64,000 bases of DNA from Eutreptiella sp. 'Long Island Sound 2002' (taxonomy: Eukaryota; Euglenozoa; Euglenophyceae; Eutreptiales; Eutreptiaceae), in assembly GCA_964036045.1 (NCBI GenBank), contig OZ038389.1, positions 66,289,453 through 66,353,452 of the forward strand. Reading direction: 5' to 3'. Shown one piece after another: positions 43,845 to 53,207 of the stretch. Position 1 is the stretch's first letter. Every line of letters starts with the position of its first letter. The position numbers were made by a program, and so were the translations under genes. The notes under the pieces were generated by a model, which did no database searches, was not told the DNA's origin, and was given only the letters and a program-made list of their open reading frames with translations.

Positions 43845-44219
43845 GCTCTTTTCAGAATTAAGATTAAAGCAACGAGACATCTTATGGATCGCGTATGTCA
43901 CTCGCGGTGGCACAGTGGGGTGTGACGTCAGCAGCGAGAATGTCTTTTCCATTGTTTCCTGTGTTGCTGGTGTGCGTCTGCCCGGATGCGTGCGTGCGTG
44001 TTCATTCTGTTCCACATAATGCTGGTAAGGCCCTCACATCCTGCGGCCACTCGTGTAGAAAGGTGCCTATGAGTACATGCTGACTTTTGTAAAAGCACAT
44101 GCTTACTACAATATTGGGCACCATGTGCACCATGTGCCTAGTTGGATTGTTCAAAGCATGTTGGTATGGCAAGTTACAAGACGGCAACACTTTCCACCCT
44201 GATAGTATGCACAAAGTCG

Positions 44220-44925
44220 CCCCCCCCTTACCCCCCACTCTGCCCCCTCAACCCCCCACACACACACACCCATCATTTCCCCCCCTTACTTCCCCCCCTT
44301 ACCACCCGTACACCCCTCCTTATCTCCTCCCCTACCCGCCCCCCCTTTCCCCCCCCCTTACCTTCCCCCCCTTACCTCGCCCCCCTAACCACCTTCAGCT
44401 CGCTTTGCTCGACCAGGGGGCCAGCCCCCGCAACCCTCTTAGATAACAAAACTCCTCCGGTGGCCACTCACCGCCTTGTGTTTGCACCGCCTTGTGTGTG
44501 GACCGCCAAACCTCCCCTTGCTTCAGCTCACTTAGCTCAACACACAGCTCTCTTCGCTCAACGCGGGGGCCAGCCCTCGCACCCCCCTTAAAACACAAGA
44601 CTCCTACAGTGGCCACTCACTGCCTTGTGTTTGCACCGCCTTGTGCGTGCACCACCTTGTGTATGCACCGCCTTGTGTGTGGACCGCCAAACCTCCCCTT
44701 GCTTCAGCTCGCTTCACTCGGCCCCTAGCTACATAACTCCTGCCGTTTGGGGGGGTCACCCCCCCTACCCCCCCCCCTACCCTCACCCCCAATTCCCACC
44801 TCACCTCGCCCCCACACCCCCCATCACCCCCCCTTACTTCCCGCCCTTACCTCCGAACTTGCCCCCCCTAATCCCCCCCCCTTACTCCCTAGGTAGGGGG
44901 GGGGGGGGCGACTTCGTGCAATATA
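44220..44925. repeat. C-rich tracts and a tandem repeat of about 170 bp
   Basis: CCCCCTTACC-type runs (44220-44390) are followed by two and a half units at 44392-44730 containing CTTCAGCTCGCTTTGCTCGA, GGGGGCCAGCCCCCGCA, ACTCCTCCGGTGGCCACTCA, CCGCCTTGTGTTTGCACCGC and GTGGACCGCCAAACCTCCCC; then more C runs to 44905. Part of the unit (CTCGACGCGGGGGCCAGCC) recurs at 17388-17412. Confidence 0.85.
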
Positions 44926-45648
44926 TACCCTTCTCGTGAAATAGCAATGTGCTCATCTGGCCTCCTAAATACGGCGACAAACATACCCCACCTTCGGCGC
45001 CAACTGCTTGAAGTCACAAAAACCCTCCGCACACCCCCCAGAAAGATGGACACAATGGAGGGGCCCGAAGCAAGCACAAGCAGAGGCTCCAGCATATGGC
45101 AAAGAGCCTATTGAAGGCAAGTGTGGATGTGAAATCCGGCTCCAAGGAGGAGGACTTGATTTTTCGGATGAATCTAAAAAAGGGGGGGTCAAGTTTATCA
45201 TGCGGTACCGGACACAAGCGCCATATTGTCTATTGTGGACAGCCGACTGCTAAAACTGAACCCCACCTAGAAACCCAAAAATACGGCAATTAGAGTAGGT
45301 GGTGCCAAGAATATCCGCTCCACTAAAGCGTTGACGTGACTGTTTGTCTTGGCGATGAAATGGTGAACTAGTCTTGTAGAATACAAGATGCTATGAGGGC
45401 AAATGCCACAAATAAAAGGGCGACAGTGAGAAACTCAAGCACAAGGAGGCTGAACGCAACCCAAAAACCCAACCCGGGGTCAAAAAAGTCAGAGCTCTAA
45501 AGGTATCACTTCAACCACCCATTGAAGTGTAGGTTTGTAAGAGTTAGGTGTTTCCGAGACACCACAGGCACATGATGGGGTTGGGTTGCTCCTAGCAGAG
45601 TATTTGCAGACAATATCAGCACATTTGGGGCCTATTGAGGCTTAGCTG

Positions 45649-46077
45649 CTACCACATTTGCTTAGGCTGAAACCCTGTTTTGGTACAAGGCATTCCTCTG
45701 CGAGGTAAGCTTGCCAAGGGCGATAGAATCACAGTGTGCGGGTTCCTCCCCAAAGGGATGTCTAACCCCTTGTCAAACCCGTATTCTGTGACACAAGAGC
45801 ATCGTCCTTCACCCAAACAGAGAACCTGAATTTTCCGAAGACAGGCTGTTGTTTTTTGCAACAGGGGGGTTGGGGACTCCCCATGCGGTTTGTGCACAAT
45901 GTGTGTAGACACATTGCATGCCCAACGGATCGCATGCTGGGTGTTGCGGAATGTCAATGCTCCAGAGTGAGTATCTACTGCGTCTGGATCCCCTAAGTGG
46001 GATGCAATATACCGATACGGATCACCGGCATGCCAGGATGTCGATTTCCTCGAAAAGCGACTCCCTTTCTTGACCAT
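45649..46077 (-). CDS. Possible 142-aa protein, unknown
   Basis: ATG 46077 (MVKKGSRFSRKSTSWHAGDP) to stop 45649. The text is moderately protein-like: YRYIASHLGDPDAVDTHSGA, LTFRNTQHAIRWACNVSTHI, TEYGFDKGLDIPLGRNPHTV. No domain recognised. It may be an exon or a retroelement fragment (the 'WACNVSTHIVHKPHGESPTP' stretch looks like a surface loop). Isolated, with no neighbour on the same strand. Confidence 0.3.
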   Translation of the reverse strand: MVKKGSRFSRKSTSWHAGDPYRYIASHLGDPDAVDTHSGALTFRNTQHAIRWACNVSTHIVHKPHGESPTPLLQKTTACLRKIQVLCLGEGRCSCVTEYGFDKGLDIPLGRNPHTVILSPLASLPRRGMPCTKTGFQPKQMW

Positions 46078-46531
46078 CGGGATCAAGGGCAGAGGTTCTG
46101 TAAGGCTGCTCTAAGCTCAGAAGGTTATATTTGATTGGTGACGCGACAGAGATTCTCAAAAAGCTGTATGCACATATGCCGCACCCAAGTTCCTCAGACT
46201 AATTGCAACAAACATTGTACTTGAAGAGATGGTGCCCCGAGACTCCCCAACACATCCCATGTGGGTCACGACTACTGGTGGGCAAGACCAGGGGCACACA
46301 TGCGTTGCCCAATGTTGAATATATATTGCACCTGTTGGGACTACAAGGTTATGCTGGTTAGAGAGAGTGTGTTCCCATGGGGCGTACATGGGCATTGCCA
46401 AGCTGTCCTGCTGTCCGATGGCTAAGGATTTCTTGCTGCCCCCGCACTGCCGATTCCAGGCAACCAGTTGGTCGCCGGACTTCCTAACGTTCTTCCAGTT
46501 GCATGATGAGATAAAATGCACTGAGGTCGGA

Positions 46532-46565
46532 GCACACACACACACACACACACATACGCACACAC
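46532..46565. repeat. (CA)n microsatellite
   Basis: CACACACA run of about 34 bases with one CATACG break. Confidence 0.95.
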
Positions 46566-46910
46566 GCTGCGAAGACCCAGGCACACGCCCTGAAGCCAAG
46601 AGCGCAGGCAAGGACGTGCACCAAATGTCTGGACTTCTCATCAGGCCAAACTGAAAGTGAACATGAAGAACATGTAGACAGTCATGTAGGCTAGGCGCCT
46701 TTCTGTAGTGCAGAGTGAAACAGCTGGAGGCAAGATCAGGATCCTTGATGGTGTAGGAGATTGTATCTGGTGTCCGCCCACGGCAGCTTCGCTGGACCAC
46801 AGGCCTGCAGAAATTATCTGGACCAGTCTCTGGCGTCTTACATGCCCCCGCCTTCTCCCTGCACCACTACAGAGGAGGGGAAGCCAGCATGCGCAGCACC
46901 TACTCCTGAC

Positions 46911-46948
46911 ACGCACGCGCACACGCGCGCGCGCACACACACACACAC
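46911..46948. repeat. Mixed (CG/CA)n microsatellite
   Basis: CACGCGCACACGCGCGCGCG then CACACACACACAC; alternating purine-pyrimidine, able to form Z-DNA in principle. Confidence 0.9.
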
Positions 46949-47049
46949 TCACTCTCACCCCCCCACCTCTCTCACAACCATAAAGACAAAGATAAGTGAA
47001 AGAGAAGTGTCGTCTGGCCAGTGTAGACAAACAGTGCATTCATAGTCTA

Positions 47050-49040
47050 CCTACCATTCTGCATGGAGGATCCAGTGCCATGCAGTTGGTATCTGGATGA
47101 GTAGGAGATGACGTGGGTACTGAAGCCTGCAGATGGGGATGTGTCTACTTGCTCACCGACTGTCAAAGGATGGATTGTTTGTAGGGGGCGTCAGTCATTG
47201 CTGGCTCCTGGTCAACACGCACACATGCACACACACAACCCCAACTTCCACAAACAGCTGCATGTGCTGGAAGCAGAATAATATACCAAAATTTTGGAAT
47301 CTTCAGCATCCTTTCCGTGTTCAAAAAAGCACTGTTGCCTGGTACCAGGTGCTGTACGCCACATATGTGCTCAGTTTCCTTCTAACCTGGTAACATCAAG
47401 CCCACATTCAAGTTTATCAACCCCAGTGATTTCAGTTACACGCCATCCATTCCAGACAACACCTGGCAGATGTTGATGTACAGCCTGGCAAATCATGTGC
47501 GACAAACACACATACACTTGGTGACCGAAATCAAGTGGAGGCACGTAATGTGTCAGCGACTGGCTGAATCATCAGTATCACAGACCCTTCAAAGACTTAT
47601 TGAAAAGGCCATGTAAGTAAGGGGGGGGTTCTTTGGACTTGACCTTAAACAAGTACCACAATTGCACATGTGTCACGAATGACTACAATGCATCCATGGG
47701 AGGCTGGTTTTCGCCTAGTGACCAGTTGGGCTCTCACTGTGTACTTCGCAGCTGCCACACAATTCTGTAGCGTGCATAGGAATGCGGCACCGTTGGATTG
47801 TTCAACATTGTTCCTTGAGTGGGATATTACGTTTTCTTTACGATAGCATGTGTAAAAATCATCTCGAAAAGAGGTTGTTAGATCAAGCGCAAGCAAGGAC
47901 GTCATATAACCCCCGTTTTTGGAGACCTTCGCGTAGCATACCCCAAGTTGTGGTATGCGATTTCCGAACCCTTGTAAGTCCTCATTTTGGGACAGAAAAT
48001 GATCCCCCTCTGATTTTTCTGATTTTGAACCCCCCAGCCCTGGGTACCTTGTTTGGGAGGTGTGGGGTGTGTGTGTGGGGATGTTTGCATATTGCGGCCG
48101 CTGTGTGTGGATTTGGACCCGGGTGTTGAATAACTTTTTTATTGTATGTGGACCCTAACCGAACCATGGCGGGGTTCCCCGGTCCTAACTCTGGGTACCC
48201 CTAGTTGCCCCCCCCCCCCCATGGGTCCTTGCCGGGCTGAGCCGTTTTCGCGCCTAGTAGGCTGTTTGGTGGCACTTGAAAATCACTCGGCAGAGGTTAG
48301 ATCAAAGCTCGGCAGGCCTGCATATACAAGAAAATGCCACATACCCCCCCCCCTTTTGGGCCTATTTGCATACCCTAACTCAGGGGTTGAATTGTTTGTT
48401 TAACCCCTTGCAATATCATTATTTTGTCCAATAAACGCATCCTGCAATGAGTTTTGGTCCGGACCCCCCAAGCCCCCCCCCCCCCCCACTTGAAACCCAC
48501 TTTTTTGCTTTTTTGAGGGAGGGCGGGGTGGGGGGGGGTGGGGGTAGGGGTCAAACGAGCCCCCCTTGTTGGGGTCATAAATCTTGAATCTTTTGTTTTT
48601 TTTGAGCCAAAAAAGTATTTTCGGGTCCCAATTTGGGGTAGCGTCAGCGCTCTTGTGAGGGATAAAGAAATTCGATCACTCGCAAAGTCTTTGCTATTGC
48701 CGCTATTGGATGTCCAATGGGTTGAGGTTTTGGAATGACCCGAAGAGAACACTCCCCCTAACGCTCACAGGCCGTTCAACGAGGTTGCTGCCGTATTCTT
48801 ACCCCGCTTTGGGATAGCGACCGATCGACACCCAAATTGGGTGGTGTACAGTCGCAAATTTCAAGTAGTTGCAGACCTCAAGCTCAAACAGTCTAAGAGG
48901 GACTCAAAACCGGTGCTTTCATGTCGCGCACCAAAGGGTGTTCGCAGGCGGCATGGCGTCAAAGCATTGCCCGTGTTTGTGGATATCTGAAGCACGTTGT
49001 ACAAGACATTCGCTAGGTTGACAAGTTGAATCCTTTTGAC
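47050..49040. other. No gene seen
   Basis: Balanced to T-rich sequence with C and G runs at 48210-48222 and 48473-48545. The stretch 48750-49040 may contain the worn upstream part of the transposase fragment at 49043 but no motif is readable. Confidence 0.4.
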
Positions 49041-49042
49041 CG

Positions 49043-49267
49043 TTGTCCTCCCCTTTTTCGTTCTTTATGACACCTTTCACCGACTCCACGCCCATCACTT
49101 CCATTGGTGGCATATGGAGTGCTGACATGTGGAATCCTAAGCATGCGTCCCATGTTTACCAGACAACTATTGCCGTGGATATGTTGGGCAACATTCTAGG
49201 GGTTTGTCCTTTGGCCCCCGGGACATCTACGGATTTTTGCTTTGTTATGGGTATGGACCTGCGGTGA
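49043..49267 (+). pseudogene. DDE transposase fragment, Harbinger/IS5-like
   Basis: A 74-residue open stretch reads IWSADMWNPKHASHVYQTTI, AVDMLGNILGVCPLAPGTST, DFCFVMG. The pattern 'K-x-x-x-Y-x-x-x-x-A-V-D-x-x-G-x-I ... APGxSxD' matches the second catalytic-Asp region of the DDE_Tnp_4 (HARBI1-type) nucleases. The first catalytic Asp may be in the SADMW segment. No further domain follows; this is a remnant. Identification rests on a short motif. Confidence 0.4.
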
Positions 49268-49558
49268 TTTCTTTTCTTTTGAGGTTGGGGGCCATGGTGG
49301 AGCTTGTAAAGGCCGTATTCATGTCATTGTGCCATTCATTGGTAGAAAGAATGAAAGTTTGACCGGCAACATTCGTACCATGATGTGGGCACGTTGTGTA
49401 ACTTGTGCTCCTGTCTGTTAACCAAAAAGCAAACAACCACAGGTCTGTACAGCATTGTAGCGCAATTATATCAGCTTTGAACCCAGGTTTCCCCAAAAAC
49501 CCCAGTTTGGCTCCACTGCCCCTCTTGTTCACAGTTTACAGTTTCATTTTCATTTTAA

Positions 49559-50191
49559 ATGCTGATGACCACAGCTGGAGCCGCTGCCGCCGGTCTCTTG
49601 ACTGGAGCAGGCATCTGTCTGCTGAACCGGCGTGATCAGCAGCACCGGCCATCACGTGAGGCGCTTGGCGGCGATGGATCCCAGTGTGCCACCTGCAAGC
49701 AGCACTTCGTCAACAACACGCGGGCGAGCTCTGTACGTGGTGCGACACCCCAGACCATCAACCCCGCCAAGCAGGAGGTGCTGACCGCGATGCCCACGGT
49801 GGACAAGGCCGATTTGGACGATGTGGCGGCCGCAGCTGAGATGGCCATCCTCGCGAGGATCGACGTGCCGGAGAGTGCCCGCTGCGACGCGCTGCTGCAC
49901 CTCGAACACCTCCTGGCCGCGCACCAGCCGCGGCTTACGGGCTGGGACAACAACGGCGATGGCGCGGCCGTGAGCGTCACGTGGCGAGTGGAAATGAGCC
50001 TTGAAATCGAATTGTTCCACTTCTTCGCAGGCTGGGCGGCCAAGGACATGCTAATCATGGAGGAGATCAAGCACCTGGTGCGACACGTGTGCCAGGCCGA
50101 GGACACCTCTGGTACAGAGTCTACTGCACGGGAAGCAGCGATGGCCAGCTTGACGGAGCGGGATTACGAGCACCTGGTCTGCAGCGGTTAG
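49559..50191 (+). CDS. N-terminal Gag-like or accessory frame of the retroelement
   Basis: An intact 210-aa frame from ATG 49559 to TAG 50189-50191, after which the same frame continues open to 50755. A hydrophobic start (TAGAAAAGLLTGAGICLL) is followed by CATCKQHFVNN, then helices: DLDDVAAAAEMAILARIDVP, RCDALLHLEHLLAAHQPRL, EIELFHFFAGWAAKDMLIME, EIKHLVRHVCQAED. The all-helical content suits a Gag capsid-type domain. Not recognised by family; placed in the element by position, strand and composition. Confidence 0.45.
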   Translation: MLMTTAGAAAAGLLTGAGICLLNRRDQQHRPSREALGGDGSQCATCKQHFVNNTRASSVRGATPQTINPAKQEVLTAMPTVDKADLDDVAAAAEMAILARIDVPESARCDALLHLEHLLAAHQPRLTGWDNNGDGAAVSVTWRVEMSLEIELFHFFAGWAAKDMLIMEEIKHLVRHVCQAEDTSGTESTAREAAMASLTERDYEHLVCSG

Positions 50192-50385
50192 CACCTTGGT
50201 CGGCGTGCCGCAGAACAACGCGTGCCACACCCTAACGTCATTGCCAACAACGCCGCGCCAATGACCCCAGAGGCCTGCACCTTGCCCCTTAACGCGGCTG
50301 CCACGGGATCGGATGACGCCTTTGCTGGCCACCCGCAGGTCCTGGTCGACGACGTTACCCTCAATACCTCGCCCAACGGCCCCGG

Positions 50386-51054
50386 ATGTCGCCAACATCC
50401 CGCTGGCAGATTGAACAGCAACCCTGCCGCCAACAGTCTAGCCAATGCCCCGACGTTGAATATGGGGGCCTCCAGCCCGATCACTCCGGTGACAGTGGCC
50501 CCGTGTGCACGCCAGCGCCGCCCCCTTGCACCCCGACGCACAAAGCTCCGCCGCATCCGCCTCATCCGCAAGCGCCCCCACTTCGGCCACCTATGCCAGC
50601 CCCCCTACCGCCAACCCTTCAGCCACACCGACACCGCTCACGCCGCCTCAACCACCCCCAGCTCAGACCGCGTGCAAAGCGCTTTCCCGTGTTCGTGCAG
50701 GGCCTGGACAAAACTCAGGTACTGCACCTACTCCCCCACAAAAGGGTGCAGGTGATCAAGTATATGATCCAGCGCAAGCTCAAAGTCCCTTGGAGACACG
50801 AGCGCCTGATGCACGGTACCACGCAGCTGGAGAATGACCGCACCATCGCCAACTACAACTTGGAGAAGAACAGCACAAGAACCCTCATGCTCTCTGTGTG
50901 CGGCGGACCTCCCAAGCGCCCAGAGTTCGCGCCTACGAGTATGCAGACCTCACCCAACACGGTCATACACGGCGTTCGCGAGGCTACGGCGTACCAGGCT
51001 CTGCACAAGGGGCAGCGCCACAGAGCAGCCGTGCATATGCTGCAACAGTACTAG
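50386..51054 (+). CDS. Proline-rich protein with a ubiquitin-like domain, retroelement-borne
   Basis: A 222-aa frame. Residues 40-95 are Pro/His-rich; residues 99-174 (50680-50907) align along their whole length with ubiquitin: FPVFVQGLDKTQVLHLLPHK, then VPWRHERLMHGTTQLENDRT, IANYNLEKNSTRTLMLSV and a closing CGG. The 'RL..G..QLE..RTI..YN' core and the final Gly-Gly are kept; the Lys48 position lies in the altered 'HGTTQL' turn. After the domain comes a tail with AYQALHKGQRH, which resembles the start of the Gag module at 51.65 kb. The N-terminal boundary probably changes frame from the 49559 frame near 50600. Role: perhaps Gag assembly, turnover or mimicry of host ubiquitin signals; this is inference. 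Confidence 0.6.
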   Translation: MSPTSRWQIEQQPCRQQSSQCPDVEYGGLQPDHSGDSGPVCTPAPPPCTPTHKAPPHPPHPQAPPLRPPMPAPLPPTLQPHRHRSRRLNHPQLRPRAKRFPVFVQGLDKTQVLHLLPHKRVQVIKYMIQRKLKVPWRHERLMHGTTQLENDRTIANYNLEKNSTRTLMLSVCGGPPKRPEFAPTSMQTSPNTVIHGVREATAYQALHKGQRHRAAVHMLQQY

Positions 51055-51638
51055 CTGCGGCTCGAGAGCCTGGCTCTGGAAGCAGGAGCGCACCGCTGAG
51101 CGCAATTCAGTGATGGTGCAAGGGCCTCACAGGCGACCCCGCGCTGGGCGACCCGCTGCAGCAGCAACGCCCAGTACCACCTTTGCGATACCAGCGCGCT
51201 GGGACGACAATACGACAGGGAGGTGAGTGCACCCGGGCTGGGGAGTCACTGAACGGCGCGGTGGGAACCCAGCACCACAGGTGGACAAACAACATCCCGG
51301 GGCGACGATTGGGGACACCCCCGACACCGGGAGTGGCCCAGGCAGCGCCGCCGGTGGGGCCGGAGACCGCGCACGCGCCGGCAGCAAATGCTGTGATGCG
51401 CAGGATGCAGCAGGGCCTGGCGACGGGGGCCCCACAGCTGATGAGGGCATGGCAATCGTGGACGACAAGCCGGCGGACATCGGGTGCACGCCTTTCCACC
51501 ACGGCCGCAACGGTGGACGGGTGGCGGCCACAGCAACGTGCGGTGCCGGGACGGGGGAAACCTCATCCGTGGCCTTGCTAGGCACGCGGCGGAGGACCCC
51601 GGCGATGAAGTCGGGCTGTAGGTGGCGGCGTCCTTTGT

Positions 51639-51908
51639 ATGCGGCTGCCAATTCATCCCTGCTTGCATGTACATGGCCCATACCAGGCTCTACTCAAGAG
51701 TGCCCATTTTGAACAACAACTTGACGAATGGGAGTTGGGCTTCCTCGAGGCCCTCACGGAGCAGGAGGTACCAGAGGGGGCGGTGGTTGCCATGACGACA
51801 CGGGCAAGCTTGGCCCTCAACACGGAGGAGGCCACGCGTGATGACGGCAGGGGCGCTTTCCGCGGGCGTCATGGTGGCGTCCCCGTTCGTGGCGTCGGCT
51901 TTTGCTAG
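51639..51908 (+). CDS. First Gag module, frame continues through TAG into the next
   Basis: GPYQALLKSAHFEQQLDEWE then LGFLEALTEQEVPEGAVVAM. It aligns with GPYTAIAGRSTYAQDLDRWE and VDFEEYLMEVEATTELLGAL at about 52229-52370 in the following frame. The shared pattern GPY-x-A ... S ... Q-x-LD-x-WE-x-x-F shows a duplicated module. The frame ends at TAG 51906-51908 but stays in phase with the Gag frame beginning at 51978. Confidence 0.5.
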   Translation: MRLPIHPCLHVHGPYQALLKSAHFEQQLDEWELGFLEALTEQEVPEGAVVAMTTRASLALNTEEATRDDGRGAFRGRHGGVPVRGVGFC

Positions 51909-51911
51909 CAT

Positions 51912-52145
51912 TTCGCCACACGGGCGGCCGAGGAGTTCCAGACTGGACCCCTTCCCAATGCCATAGTCCGCCAGGGCATGGTCCCTGCGGGTCAACTGCT
52001 TACCCGCGAATATCAGCCGGTGCCGATAGGCTGGGGCGCAAACCTTGCTGTGGATCCGCTCTTGGACGTCATGTACACTGTCGTTCCACGAGCGGACCCA
52101 AACTGTGATGGTACGTCCTGCATCCACTCGCACGAATATCTGGTG
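51912..52145 (-). CDS. Antisense ubiquitin-like domain within the Gag region
   Basis: The minus strand, in a frame open from 52628 to 51690, codes for a domain closer to ubiquitin than the plus-strand one: HQIFVRVDAGRTITVWVRSW, NDSVHDVQERIHSKVCAPAY, RHRLIFAGKQLTRRDHALAD, YGIGKGSSLELLGRPCG. 'RLIFAGKQL' is identical to ubiquitin. The flanking minus-strand text is not recognisable and is probably just the complement of Gag. Since the plus strand is also open here (51978-52955), the segment is either an inverted ubiquitin-like insertion carried inside Gag or a true overlapping gene. Confidence 0.6.
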
Positions 52146-52955
52146 CCCATGCGCGTGTTCAGTACAGCGGCTCCGGGCCCAGGGGCGACGCCCACACAGC
52201 CACACCCGACGGTACTGGAGTGGGCACGTTGGATCGCAGGCCCGTACACCGCCATTGCGGGGCGTAGCACGTATGCGCAGGACCTGGACAGGTGGGAGGT
52301 CGACTTCGAGGAATACTTGATGGAAGTCGAGGCCACGACAGAGCTTCTCGGGGCGCTCGTAGCGGTTGCAGAGCTGGACCTTGATAGGATAGCAGCCGTG
52401 CGTGCCCTGGGAGCTTACGCTGCCCGCAAGTGCCTCAGACCCGACCTCCACGAACTCCGATTCACGGGCATCCCAACCCAGGACGCGGCGGGCCCCACTA
52501 CGGGCGACAACGCCACAGATCAAGGACGAATGCGTGAAATCGTGGCGCTGCTCTCGGCCCAGAAGCTGGAGGTAGAGCATATGCGGCACTCCCTCATCCC
52601 ACCACTCACCCACGCAGCAATCGACCATTTCCTCACGGAGGCCCTGCCATATGCCTGGATGACCTCCTTGGCGCCCTGCGTGAAAGAACTGTCCCTCGAG
52701 GACACCACTGGCGCTTGGGCCAAGCAGCCGCTACCGTCCATTGTGTGGCGCGTCCTCAATGAGGAACTCCGTGCCAAGAGGCAGGGCCGACCATCAGCCC
52801 CGGCACTGACAGCCCACCCCGGCCCACCAGGACAGATGGCACCCTTGCAGCCCCAAGTGATGGCCACCGGATCAGGCACCGTGTGTTTTAAGTGCGGCGG
52901 GCGGGGGCACATTGCGCGCTTATGCCCCTGGAAGGCACCAGGGGGCCAAGTTTAG
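51978..52955 (+). CDS. Gag-like protein with CCHC zinc knuckle
   Basis: A 325-aa frame. Its first 60 residues are the complement of the antisense ubiquitin-like domain. Then comes the second Gag module (GPYTAIAGRSTYAQDLDRWE, about 52229), helices (ALVAVAELDLDRIAAVRAL, HFLTEALPYAWMTSLAP), a Pro/Gln linker and a canonical C-x2-C-x4-H-x4-C knuckle CFKCGGRGHIARLC (about 52885-52926). The stop at 52953-52955 is TAG; the same frame continues with a second knuckle-like CNRCGQMH, TAG (53052-53054), AQFPCPQP, so Gag and recombinase share one long frame. Confidence 0.6.
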   Translation: MVPAGQLLTREYQPVPIGWGANLAVDPLLDVMYTVVPRADPNCDGTSCIHSHEYLVPMRVFSTAAPGPGATPTQPHPTVLEWARWIAGPYTAIAGRSTYAQDLDRWEVDFEEYLMEVEATTELLGALVAVAELDLDRIAAVRALGAYAARKCLRPDLHELRFTGIPTQDAAGPTTGDNATDQGRMREIVALLSAQKLEVEHMRHSLIPPLTHAAIDHFLTEALPYAWMTSLAPCVKELSLEDTTGAWAKQPLPSIVWRVLNEELRAKRQGRPSAPALTAHPGPPGQMAPLQPQVMATGSGTVCFKCGGRGHIARLCPWKAPGGQV

Positions 52956-53207
52956 CAAATGGGGCCCCACACCCTTTTGGTGAATCACAACCAGGCATAT
53001 GACATGAACGCACCACCGCCAGCCCCTTGCAACAGATGCGGCCAGATGCACTAGGCCCAGTTCCCGTGCCCCCAACCCCAGTCAGGGGCAGTCACCAACC
53101 CCACCGCACACCAGCCCAGCACTGCAGGCGCACAGGGGACCGACTGGAGTGCGACATTGCTGCAGCTCCTCCAGCAACAGCAAGGGGGACAACCGCCGTC
53201 CGCCTGA

